DNA of 64,000 nt from Paucibacter sp. KBW04 (GCF_003852425.1 NZ_QAJN01000015.1:124001-188000), one strand, 5' to 3'. Shown: positions 1 through 8,277, counted from the stretch's first letter. Notes: generated by a model not told the origin, from the sequence alone. Program-made: numbers and translations.

Positions 1-1
1 G

Positions 2-709
2 GCCGCCGCCATCCAGCGCGCGGGCGGGCCCCTGCCTACCGTCATCATCGGCACCTTGCCGGTGGTGATCGCCCTCTGCTCCAACCACCGCAACCGCGCG
101 CGTGACGGCCATCTGCCCTGGGGCCGGCTGGCACCTTCGCTGCTCTTGATCGTCTTGGGCATTGCCTGCGTCAACCAGACCGAGCTGCAACGCCTGGCCA
201 ACAGCCCGAACGGCGATCTGCGCAAATACCTAGAAGGCGGACTATTGGCCGTCGGTGCCGTGGCCTGCTGGACCTGGTACCCCATCCGCAATGCCGACTG
301 GCTGCGCGAGAACGCCGACCGCAACCCGCGCGTCTGGGCCACGGCCCAAGGCTTGGTGACCCTGCCCATGGCCTTGCTGGGCGGGGGGCTGCTCTACGCC
401 GCCCAAGGCCTCGGCCTGCCTCTGTTGAGCGCCGACTTCGCCCTGCCCTGGGGCCCACGCCCGGCCGCTTTTGTGGGACTGATGCTGGCCGTGGGCCTGC
501 TGGCCTCCTGGGTGGGCACGCTGTGCTGGAACGAGGCCAGCCAGCGCCTGCCCACCAACCTGGTCGGCCAGCTGATCGTGTTTGAAACCTTGGCCGCCCT
601 GGCCTATGCCTTTGTGCTGAGCGGCCACGCGCCGGCAGCGCTGACCCTATTCGGCATCGCTCTGCTGATCGCCGGTGTGCTCTGGGCCCTGCGCATCAAG
701 CCGCAATAA
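2..709 (+). CDS. EamA/DMT-family transporter, 3' part
   Basis: The reading frame is open from the first bases of the window, so the N-terminus lies upstream; about 235 residues are visible. They contain several hydrophobic helices separated by short loops (for example LLLIVLGIACVNQ, AVGAVACWTWYP and LVGQLIVFETLAALAYAFVL), which fits the C-terminal half of a ten-helix drug/metabolite transporter of the EamA type. The helix carrying the WVGTLCWNEASQRLPTNL stretch near the end is typical of these permeases. It ends 1 base before the convergent stop of the MocR regulator. MocR genes are often neighbours of DMT permeases, so the two may be functionally linked. The substrate cannot be told from sequence. 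Confidence 0.8.
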   Translation, partial: AAAIQRAGGPLPTVIIGTLPVVIALCSNHRNRARDGHLPWGRLAPSLLLIVLGIACVNQTELQRLANSPNGDLRKYLEGGLLAVGAVACWTWYPIRNADWLRENADRNPRVWATAQGLVTLPMALLGGGLLYAAQGLGLPLLSADFALPWGPRPAAFVGLMLAVGLLASWVGTLCWNEASQRLPTNLVGQLIVFETLAALAYAFVLSGHAPAALTLFGIALLIAGVLWALRIKPQ

Positions 710-710
710 A

Positions 711-2180
711 TCATGCCGCCGTCGCGAGTTTTGTCTCGTCCAGCATCAGCTGCGCAATGGCACCGATGCGGCGCAAGGCCGCCGGGTGCTCGGGCCCCCA
801 ACGCCCGCCCACGCCCAGGCGCACAAAGGAGCGAAAGCGCGGGCTGGTGCTGAAGAGCTGGCCGGGGGCGATGCAGATGTTCTCCTGCAAACAGGCCTCG
901 TACAGCGCCACCGCGTCCAGGCCACCTGGCAGCTCCAGCCAAAGGATGTAGCCGCCGGCCGGGTCGGTGACCCGCGTGCCCTTGGGGAAGCTCTGGGCGA
1001 TCAAGCCGCGCGCCTCGTCCACCCGCGCCGCAACGGTAGCGCGCAACTGGCGCAGGGCGGCCTCGTTGCCGGCTTGAGTGAGCAGATCGGCCAGGGCTAC
1101 TTCCAGCACCGCCGTCTGGGCGCCGGACTGCACGTCCTTGATCTTGCGCAGCACGGCCCCCCATCGCCCCGCCTCCACCCAGCCCAGGCGCAAGCCCGGT
1201 GCCAGGGTCTTGTTGAAGGAGCCGCAGAGCATCACATGGCCCGTCGTGTCATAGGACTTGACGGCCCGGCGCTTGTCTTCCTGCTCGGCCAGATCGTTGT
1301 AAATCACGTCCTCGATCAAGGCGATGTCGTGGGTGGCGACCAGCTGGGCCAGACGTTTGCGCTCGGCCAAGGGCATGCAAGCACCCAGGGGGTTAGACAA
1401 GGTGGGCACGACGAGCACGGCCTTGACGTCTTGCGTCTCCAGTGCCAGCTGCAGGGCATCAACCGAGATGCCGTGGCGCGGATGGGTGGGGATCTCCAGC
1501 GCGCGCAGATGCAGGCTTTGCAAAATCTCCAGAAAACCAAAGTAGGTGGGCGACTCCAAGGCCACCACATCGCCGGGCTGGGTGACCGCCTTGAGGCACA
1601 GGGTGATGGACTCCATGCAGCCATTGGTCATCACCACATCGTCGGCATGCAGGGAGCAGCCCAGATTGAGCGCATGGCGAGCCACGGCACGGCGGGCTTC
1701 CGCGCGGCCGGCCCCGATGGGATAGGCGCAGAGCAGATCGCGGTGCCGCTGCACCGCGCGGTTGAGGGTGCGGCGCACCCGCTCCTGGTCGAACATCTCC
1801 GGCCCCGGGCAAGCGGCGCCGAAGGAAATCATGTCTTGCTGCATGGCCAGGCCCAGCACCTCGCGGCCCAGCTCGCCCATCGCCACCTGGCGCGACTGCA
1901 CGCCGGGGCGGGACTGGCGAGGCTCGGGCAACTCGGCGGGTCGGCTGGCGACGAAATAGCCCGAGCGTGGCCGCGCCGTGATCAGGCGCGCATCCTCCAG
2001 CCAGTGATAGGCCTGCACCGCGGTGGACTGGGACACGCCCTCTTGGCGCGCCAGCTCGCGCACCGAGGCCATGCGCTCGCCCCGCGCCAACGTGCCCGAA
2101 CGGATGCTGCGCGCCAGGCGATCGGCGATCTGCAGATACAGGGGTTCGGTGGATTCAGGCGCGACGAGATGGGTATTCAT
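711..2180 (-). CDS. MocR-type GntR regulator with PLP aminotransferase fold
   Basis: About 489 residues: an N-terminal winged helix of the GntR family (residues ~8-75, with PLYLQIADRLARSIRSG and a SVRELARQEGVSQSTAVQAY recognition helix), a linker, then a fold-type I aminotransferase domain. The PLP lysine is visible in GSFNKTLAPG (K324). Such proteins bind DNA and use PLP or its adducts as effector; they rarely act as transaminases. The ATG at 2180 (MNTHLVAP) is preferred over the longer frame because it places the helix-turn-helix at the usual distance from the N-terminus. The gene diverges from the DUF2917 gene, and a set of GTAC-cored repeats lies just upstream of the start. It may control itself, the DUF2917 gene or the EamA permease. 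Confidence 0.9.
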   Translation of the reverse strand: MNTHLVAPESTEPLYLQIADRLARSIRSGTLARGERMASVRELARQEGVSQSTAVQAYHWLEDARLITARPRSGYFVASRPAELPEPRQSRPGVQSRQVAMGELGREVLGLAMQQDMISFGAACPGPEMFDQERVRRTLNRAVQRHRDLLCAYPIGAGRAEARRAVARHALNLGCSLHADDVVMTNGCMESITLCLKAVTQPGDVVALESPTYFGFLEILQSLHLRALEIPTHPRHGISVDALQLALETQDVKAVLVVPTLSNPLGACMPLAERKRLAQLVATHDIALIEDVIYNDLAEQEDKRRAVKSYDTTGHVMLCGSFNKTLAPGLRLGWVEAGRWGAVLRKIKDVQSGAQTAVLEVALADLLTQAGNEAALRQLRATVAARVDEARGLIAQSFPKGTRVTDPAGGYILWLELPGGLDAVALYEACLQENICIAPGQLFSTSPRFRSFVRLGVGGRWGPEHPAALRRIGAIAQLMLDETKLATAA

Positions 2181-2187
2181 GCCCCAT

Positions 2188-2278
2188 TCTGTACGGTGCA
2201 GCCGCGCACGGACCAGTACAGATGAGCGCCAAGCCGGCCAACACAGTACCGCCTTTGTTCCTGCCTGTGCGGTACAGA
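2188..2278. promoter_or_regulatory. Candidate MocR operator: GTAC-cored inverted and direct repeats
   Basis: Directly upstream of the MocR start are TCTGTAC (2188-2194) and its inverse GTACAGA (2216-2222), separated by 21 bases. A second GTACAGA lies at 2272-2278. A further inverted pair GTACCGC (2246-2252) / GCGGTAC (2269-2275) overlaps it. MocR proteins usually bind several direct and inverted half-sites in the divergent promoter region, so this is a good operator candidate. Function is inferred; no promoter consensus was assigned. Confidence 0.5.
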
Positions 2279-2332
2279 CTGGCGCTGCTCTGCGTCTGTT
2301 GCGATGCCCGGCCAGCGCGCAAGCTGCAAGCC

Positions 2333-2629
2333 ATGGACATCTCACTCAGAACCGCAAGAACAGCCGCGCTGCCGGGTTCACAGCGCCAGACCACAAGCCC
2401 CCAAGCCTTGAGCTTGGCCGTGGAGCAGGCCCCGAAGGGCTTGCGCTTGCGAGCCTGGGAGTCCGCCCAGCTGCGGGTGCGCAGTGGCACGGTGTGGCTG
2501 ACCCAGGACGGAAAGCCGGACGATCTCTTCTTGGTCGTCGGCCAACAGCTCTTGCTGCTGGGCCCGGCTTGCTATCGCCTGGGCGCACTGGACCGTTCAG
2601 GCGCCGAGCTGACCCTGCAAAAAGCCTAG
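2333..2629 (+). CDS. DUF2917 family protein
   Basis: A 98-residue soluble protein. The core, with LRLRAWESAQLRVRSGTVWL followed by TQDG, DLFLVVGQQLLLL and a short beta-rich tail, resembles DUF2917, a small cupin-like family of unknown role in Burkholderiales. The ATG at 2333 was chosen because the longer frame from 2222 has atypical residues and would cover the operator repeats. Its stop codon overlaps the stop of the convergent pssA-like gene (shared CTAG at 2626-2629). It is transcribed divergently from the MocR regulator, which could control it. Confidence 0.7.
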   Translation: MDISLRTARTAALPGSQRQTTSPQALSLAVEQAPKGLRLRAWESAQLRVRSGTVWLTQDGKPDDLFLVVGQQLLLLGPACYRLGALDRSGAELTLQKA

Positions 2630-3249
2630 ATTTTTGGAATGCGAATCCGGCTCACCATCAGCGAGCCCGAGACGGCATACATCAACACCAGGGGGTGCAG
2701 ATAGAAGCCAGCGATCTCCAGCTTGCCAAACCAGAGCTGGTCACCTAAAGCGCCCTGCCAGGCTGCCACGGCCAGAGCGATGACCAGGACCAAGGAGGTC
2801 GGGATGGGCGTGCCCTCAAAGTACTTGACCTTGTTGCCCCCGGCGCTCAAAGCCTCGGCGGTGATATTGAAACGGGCCAGGCGCGAGACGCCGCAGGCCA
2901 CGAAGAAGACCAGGATGATGCGGTCGTACAAGCCCTGCATGCCGCAGCCATAGGCGATCACCGCCGGGGCCACGCCGAAGGAAATGATGTCGGCCAGAGA
3001 GTCCAGCTCGCGGCCCAGGATAGATTGCTGCTGGCGCCAGCGCGCGATGCGGCCGTCCAGCACATCAAAGACCAGGGCCACGGGAATCAGCCCGCAGGCA
3101 TAGAGCAGGTGCAGAACCTCGCCGGTCTGCAGATAGGTCATCACCGAGAACAGGGCGCCCATGCCGGCGAAGGCATTGCCCAGGGTGAACCAGTCGGCGA
3201 GGTGGAACTCGCGGATCATGGCGAAGGGTTTGTTCTTGCGTTCAGTCAT
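2626..3249 (-). CDS. pssA: CDP-diacylglycerol-serine O-phosphatidyltransferase-like
   Basis: A 207-residue membrane enzyme with the CDP-alcohol phosphatidyltransferase signature DGRIARWRQQQSILGRELD followed by SLAD (pattern DG..AR...G...D...D, around residues 66-90). Several hydrophobic helices follow, as does the type-II PssA segment CGVSRLARFN and YFEGTPIP. It would join serine to CDP-diacylglycerol to make phosphatidylserine, the precursor of phosphatidylethanolamine, in the inner membrane. The start at 3249 (MTERKNKP) is chosen; an ATG four codons earlier (3261) is possible. It starts 27 bases after the nucleotidyltransferase gene and may be read from the same transcript. It is shorter than many Burkholderiales PssA proteins, so it may be a paralogue or a related CDP-alcohol transferase. 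Confidence 0.8.
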   Translation of the reverse strand: MTERKNKPFAMIREFHLADWFTLGNAFAGMGALFSVMTYLQTGEVLHLLYACGLIPVALVFDVLDGRIARWRQQQSILGRELDSLADIISFGVAPAVIAYGCGMQGLYDRIILVFFVACGVSRLARFNITAEALSAGGNKVKYFEGTPIPTSLVLVIALAVAAWQGALGDQLWFGKLEIAGFYLHPLVLMYAVSGSLMVSRIRIPKI

Positions 3250-3276
3250 GCGCCAAAGCATAAGCGATGCACAAGA

Positions 3277-4374
3277 CTACACCGGCGCCGCGTCCTCAGG
3301 CTCGCGCCGCAAGGCCTTGGTCGCTAGATGCCGGATCAAGAGCCCCAGGGGCATGCGCATCCAATGGGCGCGCAGATAGAGCAGGCGCCGCGCCGCGCCC
3401 GTCCAAGCATCTTCGCTGCTGGGGTGATCGGGCTGCAAGGCGCGTAGAAACAGGCCATCCATCCAGGCCAGTGTTGCGGTGTCGGGCGCTACATCGCGCA
3501 GGCTGCGCAAAGCCTCGCGCGGCACCGGCGTCTGCAGGATTTTGGCGCTGTAGCGCAAGGCATAGAACAGCACCCGGCCCAGGCCCAGCGCGCGCGCGCG
3601 CGCCTGCAGATCGCCCCAGAAATTCAGCTGGCCGCCGAAGTGGCGCAGCAAGGCGTCGAGGTCGACCAGATCGCGCAGGCCTTTGTCGAACTCGCCGTCC
3701 AGAAACAGATGGCAGGCGCTGTGCAACACCAGGTCCACATCGTCCAGGCGGTACAAGCCCGGCCAGCCAGCAATGGGCACAGCCTGAGCCAGCAGCAGCT
3801 TGGCGTCCACGGCCAGGCGGCTGGTCAGGGGCAGGATGTTGTGGTGCACATCGATGACGGTGTCGCGGCGCTGGTGGCGCATGGGCGGGATCTCGTGCAT
3901 CCACTCGCGGTAGTAGCGCTGGTCGTAGGCATCGTGGTGGACGTTCTGCCAGCCCTCGGCCTGCAAGGCGTATTCCACCGCTTCCAGCTGCGGGCGCGGC
4001 ACCAGAATGTCCACATCGGCGAACAAGCGGTTCTGGGCCGCCGGCAGGCCGGCCATCACATAGGCAGCCCCCTTCAGCAGCAGGACGGGGGCGCCCAGAT
4101 CATGCAGGGCATGGGCGATCTGGCCGACCTCCCAGCGCACCGCACGCTCCTGGCTGTCCACCACTTTTTGCACCGAGTCAAAGTGACGCCGCGGGCCGGC
4201 CGGCACCTGGCTCAGCAAGCCGGCGCGCTCAAAGCCCAGGGCCAGGCGGGCCAGCAGATTGGCGCGCCTCGCCTGCTGCAACAAGGTCTCCCAATCGCGC
4301 ACATCCCACAGCAGGCAGGCGGCCGGGTCGACCAGGGCACGGCTGAGCAGGCTGATGCCGGAGCTGGCGCTCAT
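3277..4374 (-). CDS. HPr-rel-A cassette nucleotidyltransferase family protein
   Basis: A 365-residue soluble protein resembling the 'uncharacterised nucleotidyltransferase' family (PF14907). The active-site region is visible as LLLKGAAYVMAGLP followed by RLFADVDILVPR, the G-x-D-x-D type metal-binding motif of the polymerase-beta fold. VIDVHHNILPLTSR further on may supply the third acidic position. The ATG at 4374 overlaps the TGA of the kinase-like gene (ATGA), indicating translational coupling; the longer frame to 4419 is not needed. Fourth gene of the Tat-protein/PqqD/HprK-like operon. Likely to transfer a nucleotide or related group to a protein or small molecule, but the acceptor is unknown. 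Confidence 0.8.
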   Translation of the reverse strand: MSASSGISLLSRALVDPAACLLWDVRDWETLLQQARRANLLARLALGFERAGLLSQVPAGPRRHFDSVQKVVDSQERAVRWEVGQIAHALHDLGAPVLLLKGAAYVMAGLPAAQNRLFADVDILVPRPQLEAVEYALQAEGWQNVHHDAYDQRYYREWMHEIPPMRHQRRDTVIDVHHNILPLTSRLAVDAKLLLAQAVPIAGWPGLYRLDDVDLVLHSACHLFLDGEFDKGLRDLVDLDALLRHFGGQLNFWGDLQARARALGLGRVLFYALRYSAKILQTPVPREALRSLRDVAPDTATLAWMDGLFLRALQPDHPSSEDAWTGAARRLLYLRAHWMRMPLGLLIRHLATKALRREPEDAAPV

Positions 4375-5303
4375 CGCAAGGGCTCCTTGGCATCGGCCAG
4401 GGCGGAGAAATAAGCGCAAGCCTGTTCCAGATCGCTGTACTCAAAGCGCAGGCAGTCGGCCGCCGCCACGCCGTCGCAAAGCGTGTCAAAGCCTTGGCGG
4501 CCATGCAGGTGGTAGTTGAAGGCGTTGTCCACCAAGGCCATCAAGGCCTCGCCGCGCGCCAAGGGCATGGGGTTCAGGGCGCTGCCGGCCATATAGCGAG
4601 GGAACACCACCCAGCCCAGGCGGGCGCGTTCGGTGTCGCGCTGCACACTGGCCGCCGGTGGCCGCATATGCGAGACCGTGCCCTTGACCGTGTCTCGGGT
4701 CAGCGGCCCGAAACGCGCCTCGGGCGCAAAAGCCTTGATCACGTCAATCGACTTGTTCTTCAAGCTAACGGGCCGAGCCAGCGGCACCAACTCGCCGCTC
4801 ACAGGATCAATCAGCGTCAACTCGTCCGACAAAAGCCGCCAGCCGCGATTGACCAGGCCGGCGCACAACGTGCTCTTGCCCGAACCTGGCGGCGCGGGCA
4901 GCAGCATCGCGCGGCCGCCGCGCTCTACCACCGCGGCGTGGATGATGATGTATTGATGGCAGTGCGAGGACACGCACCAGTTCAGCCCCCACTCCATCAT
5001 GGCCGAGGCATGAGGCAGGGCCATGGGCTTGAAGGGCTTGAGCGCGTCGAACAGAAACTGCGCCTGGGGCCGCAGCCAACGCCGCAGGCCGCTGACGGCA
5101 TCGATGCGCACATCGAAGTCGCAAAAAGGCTGTGGCTGGCCAGCGAGCAAGGTCTCTTGCTCGGCATACAAAGTGGCGAGGGCGCCGGCCACCGAGTCGA
5201 GCTGGGAGGCGATGCGCAGCCAGAAAGGCCCGGTGCGCAGCACCAGACCCGGGCCACGCAGACGAGCGCTCAGCTCGGCAGGATCAAGTGCCGCCAGCTT
5301 CAC
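4371..5303 (-). CDS. HPr kinase-related protein A (HPr-rel-A system)
   Basis: 310 residues. The P-loop is visible as APPGSGKSTLCAGL (about residues 138-151) and is followed by LLSDELTLID, matching the HPr kinase/phosphorylase core (Walker A, then acidic Walker B-like segment). The N-terminal 100 residues contain DFDVRIDAVSGLRRWLRPQ and are specific to the 'HprK-related kinase A' group. Canonical HprK phosphorylates Ser46 of HPr; here no HPr gene is nearby, so another substrate is likely. The start overlaps the PqqD-like stop and the stop overlaps the nucleotidyltransferase start, so three genes are translationally coupled. Confidence 0.85.
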   Translation of the reverse strand: MKLAALDPAELSARLRGPGLVLRTGPFWLRIASQLDSVAGALATLYAEQETLLAGQPQPFCDFDVRIDAVSGLRRWLRPQAQFLFDALKPFKPMALPHASAMMEWGLNWCVSSHCHQYIIIHAAVVERGGRAMLLPAPPGSGKSTLCAGLVNRGWRLLSDELTLIDPVSGELVPLARPVSLKNKSIDVIKAFAPEARFGPLTRDTVKGTVSHMRPPAASVQRDTERARLGWVVFPRYMAGSALNPMPLARGEALMALVDNAFNYHLHGRQGFDTLCDGVAAADCLRFEYSDLEQACAYFSALADAKEPLR

Positions 5304-5611
5304 CGCAGCACCGGCTCAAGCAAACCCAGCTGCTCAAAATAATGGAGGCTGCGTTCCAGCGACAGGCACAAGTCTTCGTCTTGCTCCGACTCGCCCAACA
5401 AGGCCTGGGCAAGCGCCTGGGCCGACCAAGGCCGCGCGTCCTGCTCGTTCAGGAACTGCAGCAACTCATGACCGCTGGCCGAAAGAAGATGGGTATCACC
5501 GCTGGCCGCGTTGAAGACCAGGAATTGATCGTCCAGCTGCCGGAAGCACAAGGGGCTCCCGGCCTGCAGCCGCCATTGCAGAGGCGGCGCTGCCTGCGCC
5601 TCGCTCATCAA
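5300..5611 (-). CDS. PqqD-family peptide-binding protein (HPr-rel-A system)
   Basis: 103 residues with the PqqD / RiPP-recognition-element pattern: LDDQFLVFNAASGDTHLLS, then SGHELLQFL, then a C-terminal helical part ending in LHYFEQLGLLEPVL. PqqD-like domains bind leader peptides of ribosomal precursors and deliver them to modifying enzymes. Its coupling to an HprK-like kinase and a nucleotidyltransferase is the defining arrangement of the HPr-rel-A cassette. It begins 16 bases after the Tat-signal protein gene, which is therefore the obvious candidate client. Start at 5611 or the adjacent ATG at 5608. Confidence 0.8.
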   Translation of the reverse strand: MMSEAQAAPPLQWRLQAGSPLCFRQLDDQFLVFNAASGDTHLLSASGHELLQFLNEQDARPWSAQALAQALLGESEQDEDLCLSLERSLHYFEQLGLLEPVLR

Positions 5612-5627
5612 TCAGCTTCGCCTGCGC

Positions 5628-6230
5628 TCAGGGGAAGGTGACCGCAATGCCCATGGTGTATTGCAGGTATTTGATGATTTTGCTGGCCGACCAGATGGCT
5701 TCGCTGCCGGGGCGGAAGTTATTGCCCAGATAGCCGGTCCAGACGGCGCGCACCTGGGTGGCGCTGGGCACGGTGGTGGAAGCGGTGTTCAACAAGGCGG
5801 CCACCACGAGTTGGGCGATCAGCTTGTCATTGGCCGTGCCGGTCGTCGGGCCGGCCAGCACTTGCTCCAAAGTCAGCGCGGCATACAGCGTGGTGCCGGG
5901 GAAGGCGGTGCCAAACAACATGGCGCGGGTGTAGCCAGCAGGCCAGGTCACGCCAGCGGCGACCCAATCGGCTGGGCGCTTGCGGGTGCCGCAGGCCGGG
6001 TCGGCGGCTTGGCCCACCAAGCGGCTCACATTGGCCGACTGAAAACCGGTCGGGCCATGGCATTCAATCGCGCCCAGCACCGGGCGGCTGGTGATGGTCA
6101 AAGCAACGGGAGCGGCGGCCAGGCCGCCCTTCAGCAAACGCCTCCTGGCCTCGCGGCGAGAGGCGGCCGCATCGCCCACAGGGGATGCAGCGGAGCCAGG
6201 CTCGCGCGGATTTTCGGACGGATTGTTCAT
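5628..6230 (-). CDS. Tat-signal protein of unknown function, first gene of HPr-rel-A operon
   Basis: 200 residues. The N-terminus has a long polar stretch and then ARRRLLKGGLAAAPVALTI, a twin-arginine-like signal (R-R-x-L-L-K plus hydrophobic core). The mature part is rich in Ala, Thr and Gly with two cysteines (IECHGP and DPACGTR) and ends in YLQYTMGIAVTFP. I do not recognise the family. The ATG at 6230 has a GGGAGA ribosome-binding site a few bases upstream, which decides it over 6245. As the promoter-proximal gene of the PqqD/kinase/nucleotidyltransferase operon it is a candidate substrate or partner of that modification system. Similar leading genes could also be structural surface proteins. 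Confidence 0.65.
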   Translation of the reverse strand: MNNPSENPREPGSAASPVGDAAASRREARRRLLKGGLAAAPVALTITSRPVLGAIECHGPTGFQSANVSRLVGQAADPACGTRKRPADWVAAGVTWPAGYTRAMLFGTAFPGTTLYAALTLEQVLAGPTTGTANDKLIAQLVVAALLNTASTTVPSATQVRAVWTGYLGNNFRPGSEAIWSASKIIKYLQYTMGIAVTFP

Positions 6231-6452
6231 GACATCTTCTCCCAAGTGACGATCAGCCCCTCGCTCGCAGCCGGGTCACTGAGGTCAAGCAGCTTCAACT
6301 TTGGCGAAGTGTTTCATACAACACCTCGGACAGCCACCTCCATCACCCCCCTTGAACGGGTGGTGATTGGATTCAAACGGTAAAACTACATGATCCAGGC
6401 GCGGATTTGATGAAGAAATCGCGACTTCTGGCCTTTGTACTGAAAAACCCCT
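6231..6452. other. Intergenic region upstream of the HPr-rel-A operon
   Basis: About 220 bases between two minus-strand genes. It is less GC-rich than its surroundings and includes the segment 6350-6420 with two related CAAACGG-type words (CCCCTTGAACGGG, ATTCAAACGGTAA). It must hold the operon promoter on the minus strand, but I could not assign -35/-10 boxes with confidence. No hairpin followed by a T-run was seen. Confidence 0.35.
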
Positions 6453-7346
6453 TCAAACGGGGCCGGCGGCGAAAGTATCGCAGGCCTTCAGCTCGCCCGC
6501 CTCCAGGCCGCGCCGGAACCAGCGCACCCGCTGCTCACTGCTGCCGTGGGTGAAGCTTTCCGGCACCACCGTGCCCTGGGAGCGGCGCTGCAAGGTGTCG
6601 TCGCCGATCTGGGAGGCGGCGTTCAAGGCCTCTTCGATATCCCCTGGCTCCAGGCGCCAGCCCCTGCCTTCCTGGGACAGCTTGGCCCACACGCCAGAGT
6701 AACAGTCGGCCTGCAACTCCAGACGCACGCTCAGGGCGTTGTAGTCTTTCTCTGAAACCCGTTGGCGGGCCTTGTCCATCTTGGCCGTCGTGCCTTGCAG
6801 ATTTTGCAAATGGTGGCCGACCTCGTGGGCAATCACATAGGCCTGAGCGAAGTCGCCCGGCGCCCCCAGGCGATCCCGCAAGGTGTCGTAGAAGGCCAGA
6901 TCGATGTAGACGCGCTGATCGGCCGGGCAGTAGAACGGCCCCATGGCGGCCTCGCCCGTACCACAAGCAGTTGGCGTGCGCCCACGAAAGAGCGTCAGGC
7001 GCGGGGCTTGATATTGCTGCTGGCGAGCAGCGAAATAGTTCCCCCAGACATCCTCCGTGCTACCCAATACGGAGCGAACAAACCGCCCCCCCTCGTCAGT
7101 CGGAGGCGGGCCGGGCTGCGGGCTCACCTGGGTCGGCGCCTGGCCTCCCCCGTCCATGCCTCCGAGCAGACCCAGGACCGTCATGGGATTGATGCCAAAC
7201 GCCCAAGAAGCCAATAAAGCGATGACGATGCCGCCGATGCCGATGCGGCCACCACCCAAGCCAATCCCGCCACGCCCGCCACCGCCGCCTCCGCCATCGC
7301 GCAGGTCGTCCACGTTGTCACTTTCTCGCTGGCCTTCCCATTTCAT
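6453..7346 (-). CDS. ypfJ: YpfJ-type neutral zinc metallopeptidase family protein
   Basis: 297 residues. The N-terminus is MKWEGQRESDNVDD followed by a glycine-rich stretch, then one transmembrane helix (GIGGIVIALLASWAFGI), a linker rich in Pro/Gly and a periplasmic domain. The zinc-site motif HEVGHHLQNL is present (about residue 195), with RLELQADCYSGVWA downstream as a third-ligand region. This order and length fit the YpfJ / KPN_02809 family of putative neutral zinc metallopeptidases, whose substrates are unknown. The start at 7346 gives the family-typical N-terminus. It diverges from the DUF2807 gene, leaving 127 bases for two promoters. Confidence 0.9.
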   Translation of the reverse strand: MKWEGQRESDNVDDLRDGGGGGGGRGGIGLGGGRIGIGGIVIALLASWAFGINPMTVLGLLGGMDGGGQAPTQVSPQPGPPPTDEGGRFVRSVLGSTEDVWGNYFAARQQQYQAPRLTLFRGRTPTACGTGEAAMGPFYCPADQRVYIDLAFYDTLRDRLGAPGDFAQAYVIAHEVGHHLQNLQGTTAKMDKARQRVSEKDYNALSVRLELQADCYSGVWAKLSQEGRGWRLEPGDIEEALNAASQIGDDTLQRRSQGTVVPESFTHGSSEQRVRWFRRGLEAGELKACDTFAAGPV

Positions 7347-7473
7347 GCAGGGCTCCTCGGGTGAAATATTTGCCGTCTGTGCCGCGGATTGTGCATCCCG
7401 TCGCGTGCATCTTGGCTCGGAGCGACGGCGGCCAGACACTGCGCCCATTCTTCACCGCTTTGAGGACAAGACC

Positions 7474-8277
7474 ATGATGAAAACACTGAGCTTGTGTAGC
7501 GCCTTGCTGTGTCTTGGCGGCAGTGCCCTGGCCGCCGACGCTGGCATTGAATGGAATCTGCGCATCAAGAACAACGGCAATAGCTGGACGGCCAGCTTCA
7601 GCGGCCCGATGGAATACGGTGCGCCGGGCAAGCGGGTGCGCGGCTCCGGCGTGATCGTCGAGAAAGCACGCACAATCAGCGCCTTCAGCAAAATCCGCCT
7701 CGACGGCCCCATCGACATGCGGCTCAGCCAAAGCGGGGTCGACGCCGTCAAGGTCTCGGCGGACGACAACCTGGAACCCCTGATAGAAACCGTGGTGGAG
7801 GGCGACACTCTGGTTTTGCGTCTGCAGAAAGGTGCCGGCCTGAACACCCGCCATGCGCCCACGGTGCTGGTGGAGAGCAAATCCCTGCAGGCGCTGACCA
7901 TCAACGGCTCGGGCGATGTGAGCATGGACAAGTTCAAGGGCGATAAGCTCAACCTGAGCTTGGCCGGCTCTGGCGATCTGCGCATCGGCCTGCTGGAGGT
8001 GAAGGAGCTGATTGCCAGCGTCTCGGGCTCCGGCGATGTAGAGGTGGCCGGTCAGGCCGACAGCCAGCAATGGCAACTGCACGGCTCGGGCGATGTGAAC
8101 GCACGCAGCCTCAGCGGACGTAGTGCGCAAGCCCAGCTGACGGGCTCGGGTGATATGTCGATCGGCGTGACCCAAAACCTGGACGTTACCCTGCGCGGAT
8201 CGGGTGATCTGCGCTACGCCGGTCGGCCCCAGTTGCGACAAACCGTCACGGGCTCGGGAGAAATCAGCAGCCGCTGA
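7474..8277 (+). CDS. DUF2807 (GIN domain) repeat protein, exported
   Basis: 267 residues with a Sec signal peptide (MMKTLSLCSALLCLGGSALAADA). After a short unique region come seven copies of a G-S-G-[DE] turn spaced roughly 20-25 residues apart (NGSGDVS, AGSGDLR, SGSGDVE, HGSGDVN, TGSGDMS, RGSGDLR, TGSGEIS), as expected for the right-handed beta-helix of the DUF2807 'putative auto-transporter adhesin, head GIN' domain. The protein is probably periplasmic or outer-membrane associated; function unknown. The start at 7474 (or ATG 7477) follows from the signal peptide. Confidence 0.85.
   Translation: MMKTLSLCSALLCLGGSALAADAGIEWNLRIKNNGNSWTASFSGPMEYGAPGKRVRGSGVIVEKARTISAFSKIRLDGPIDMRLSQSGVDAVKVSADDNLEPLIETVVEGDTLVLRLQKGAGLNTRHAPTVLVESKSLQALTINGSGDVSMDKFKGDKLNLSLAGSGDLRIGLLEVKELIASVSGSGDVEVAGQADSQQWQLHGSGDVNARSLSGRSAQAQLTGSGDMSIGVTQNLDVTLRGSGDLRYAGRPQLRQTVTGSGEISSR

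Noticed and set aside
4371-5303. Canonical HPr kinase/phosphorylase controlling a phosphotransferase system
   Set aside because: The N-terminal part differs from HprK, no HPr or EI gene is near, and the neighbours are those of the HPr-rel-A cassette.
7905-8270. Regular repeats in the DUF2807 gene as a possible CRISPR-like array
   Set aside because: The periodicity is at protein level (GSGD turns of a beta-helix) with varying codons and spacing; no conserved DNA repeat with unique spacers.
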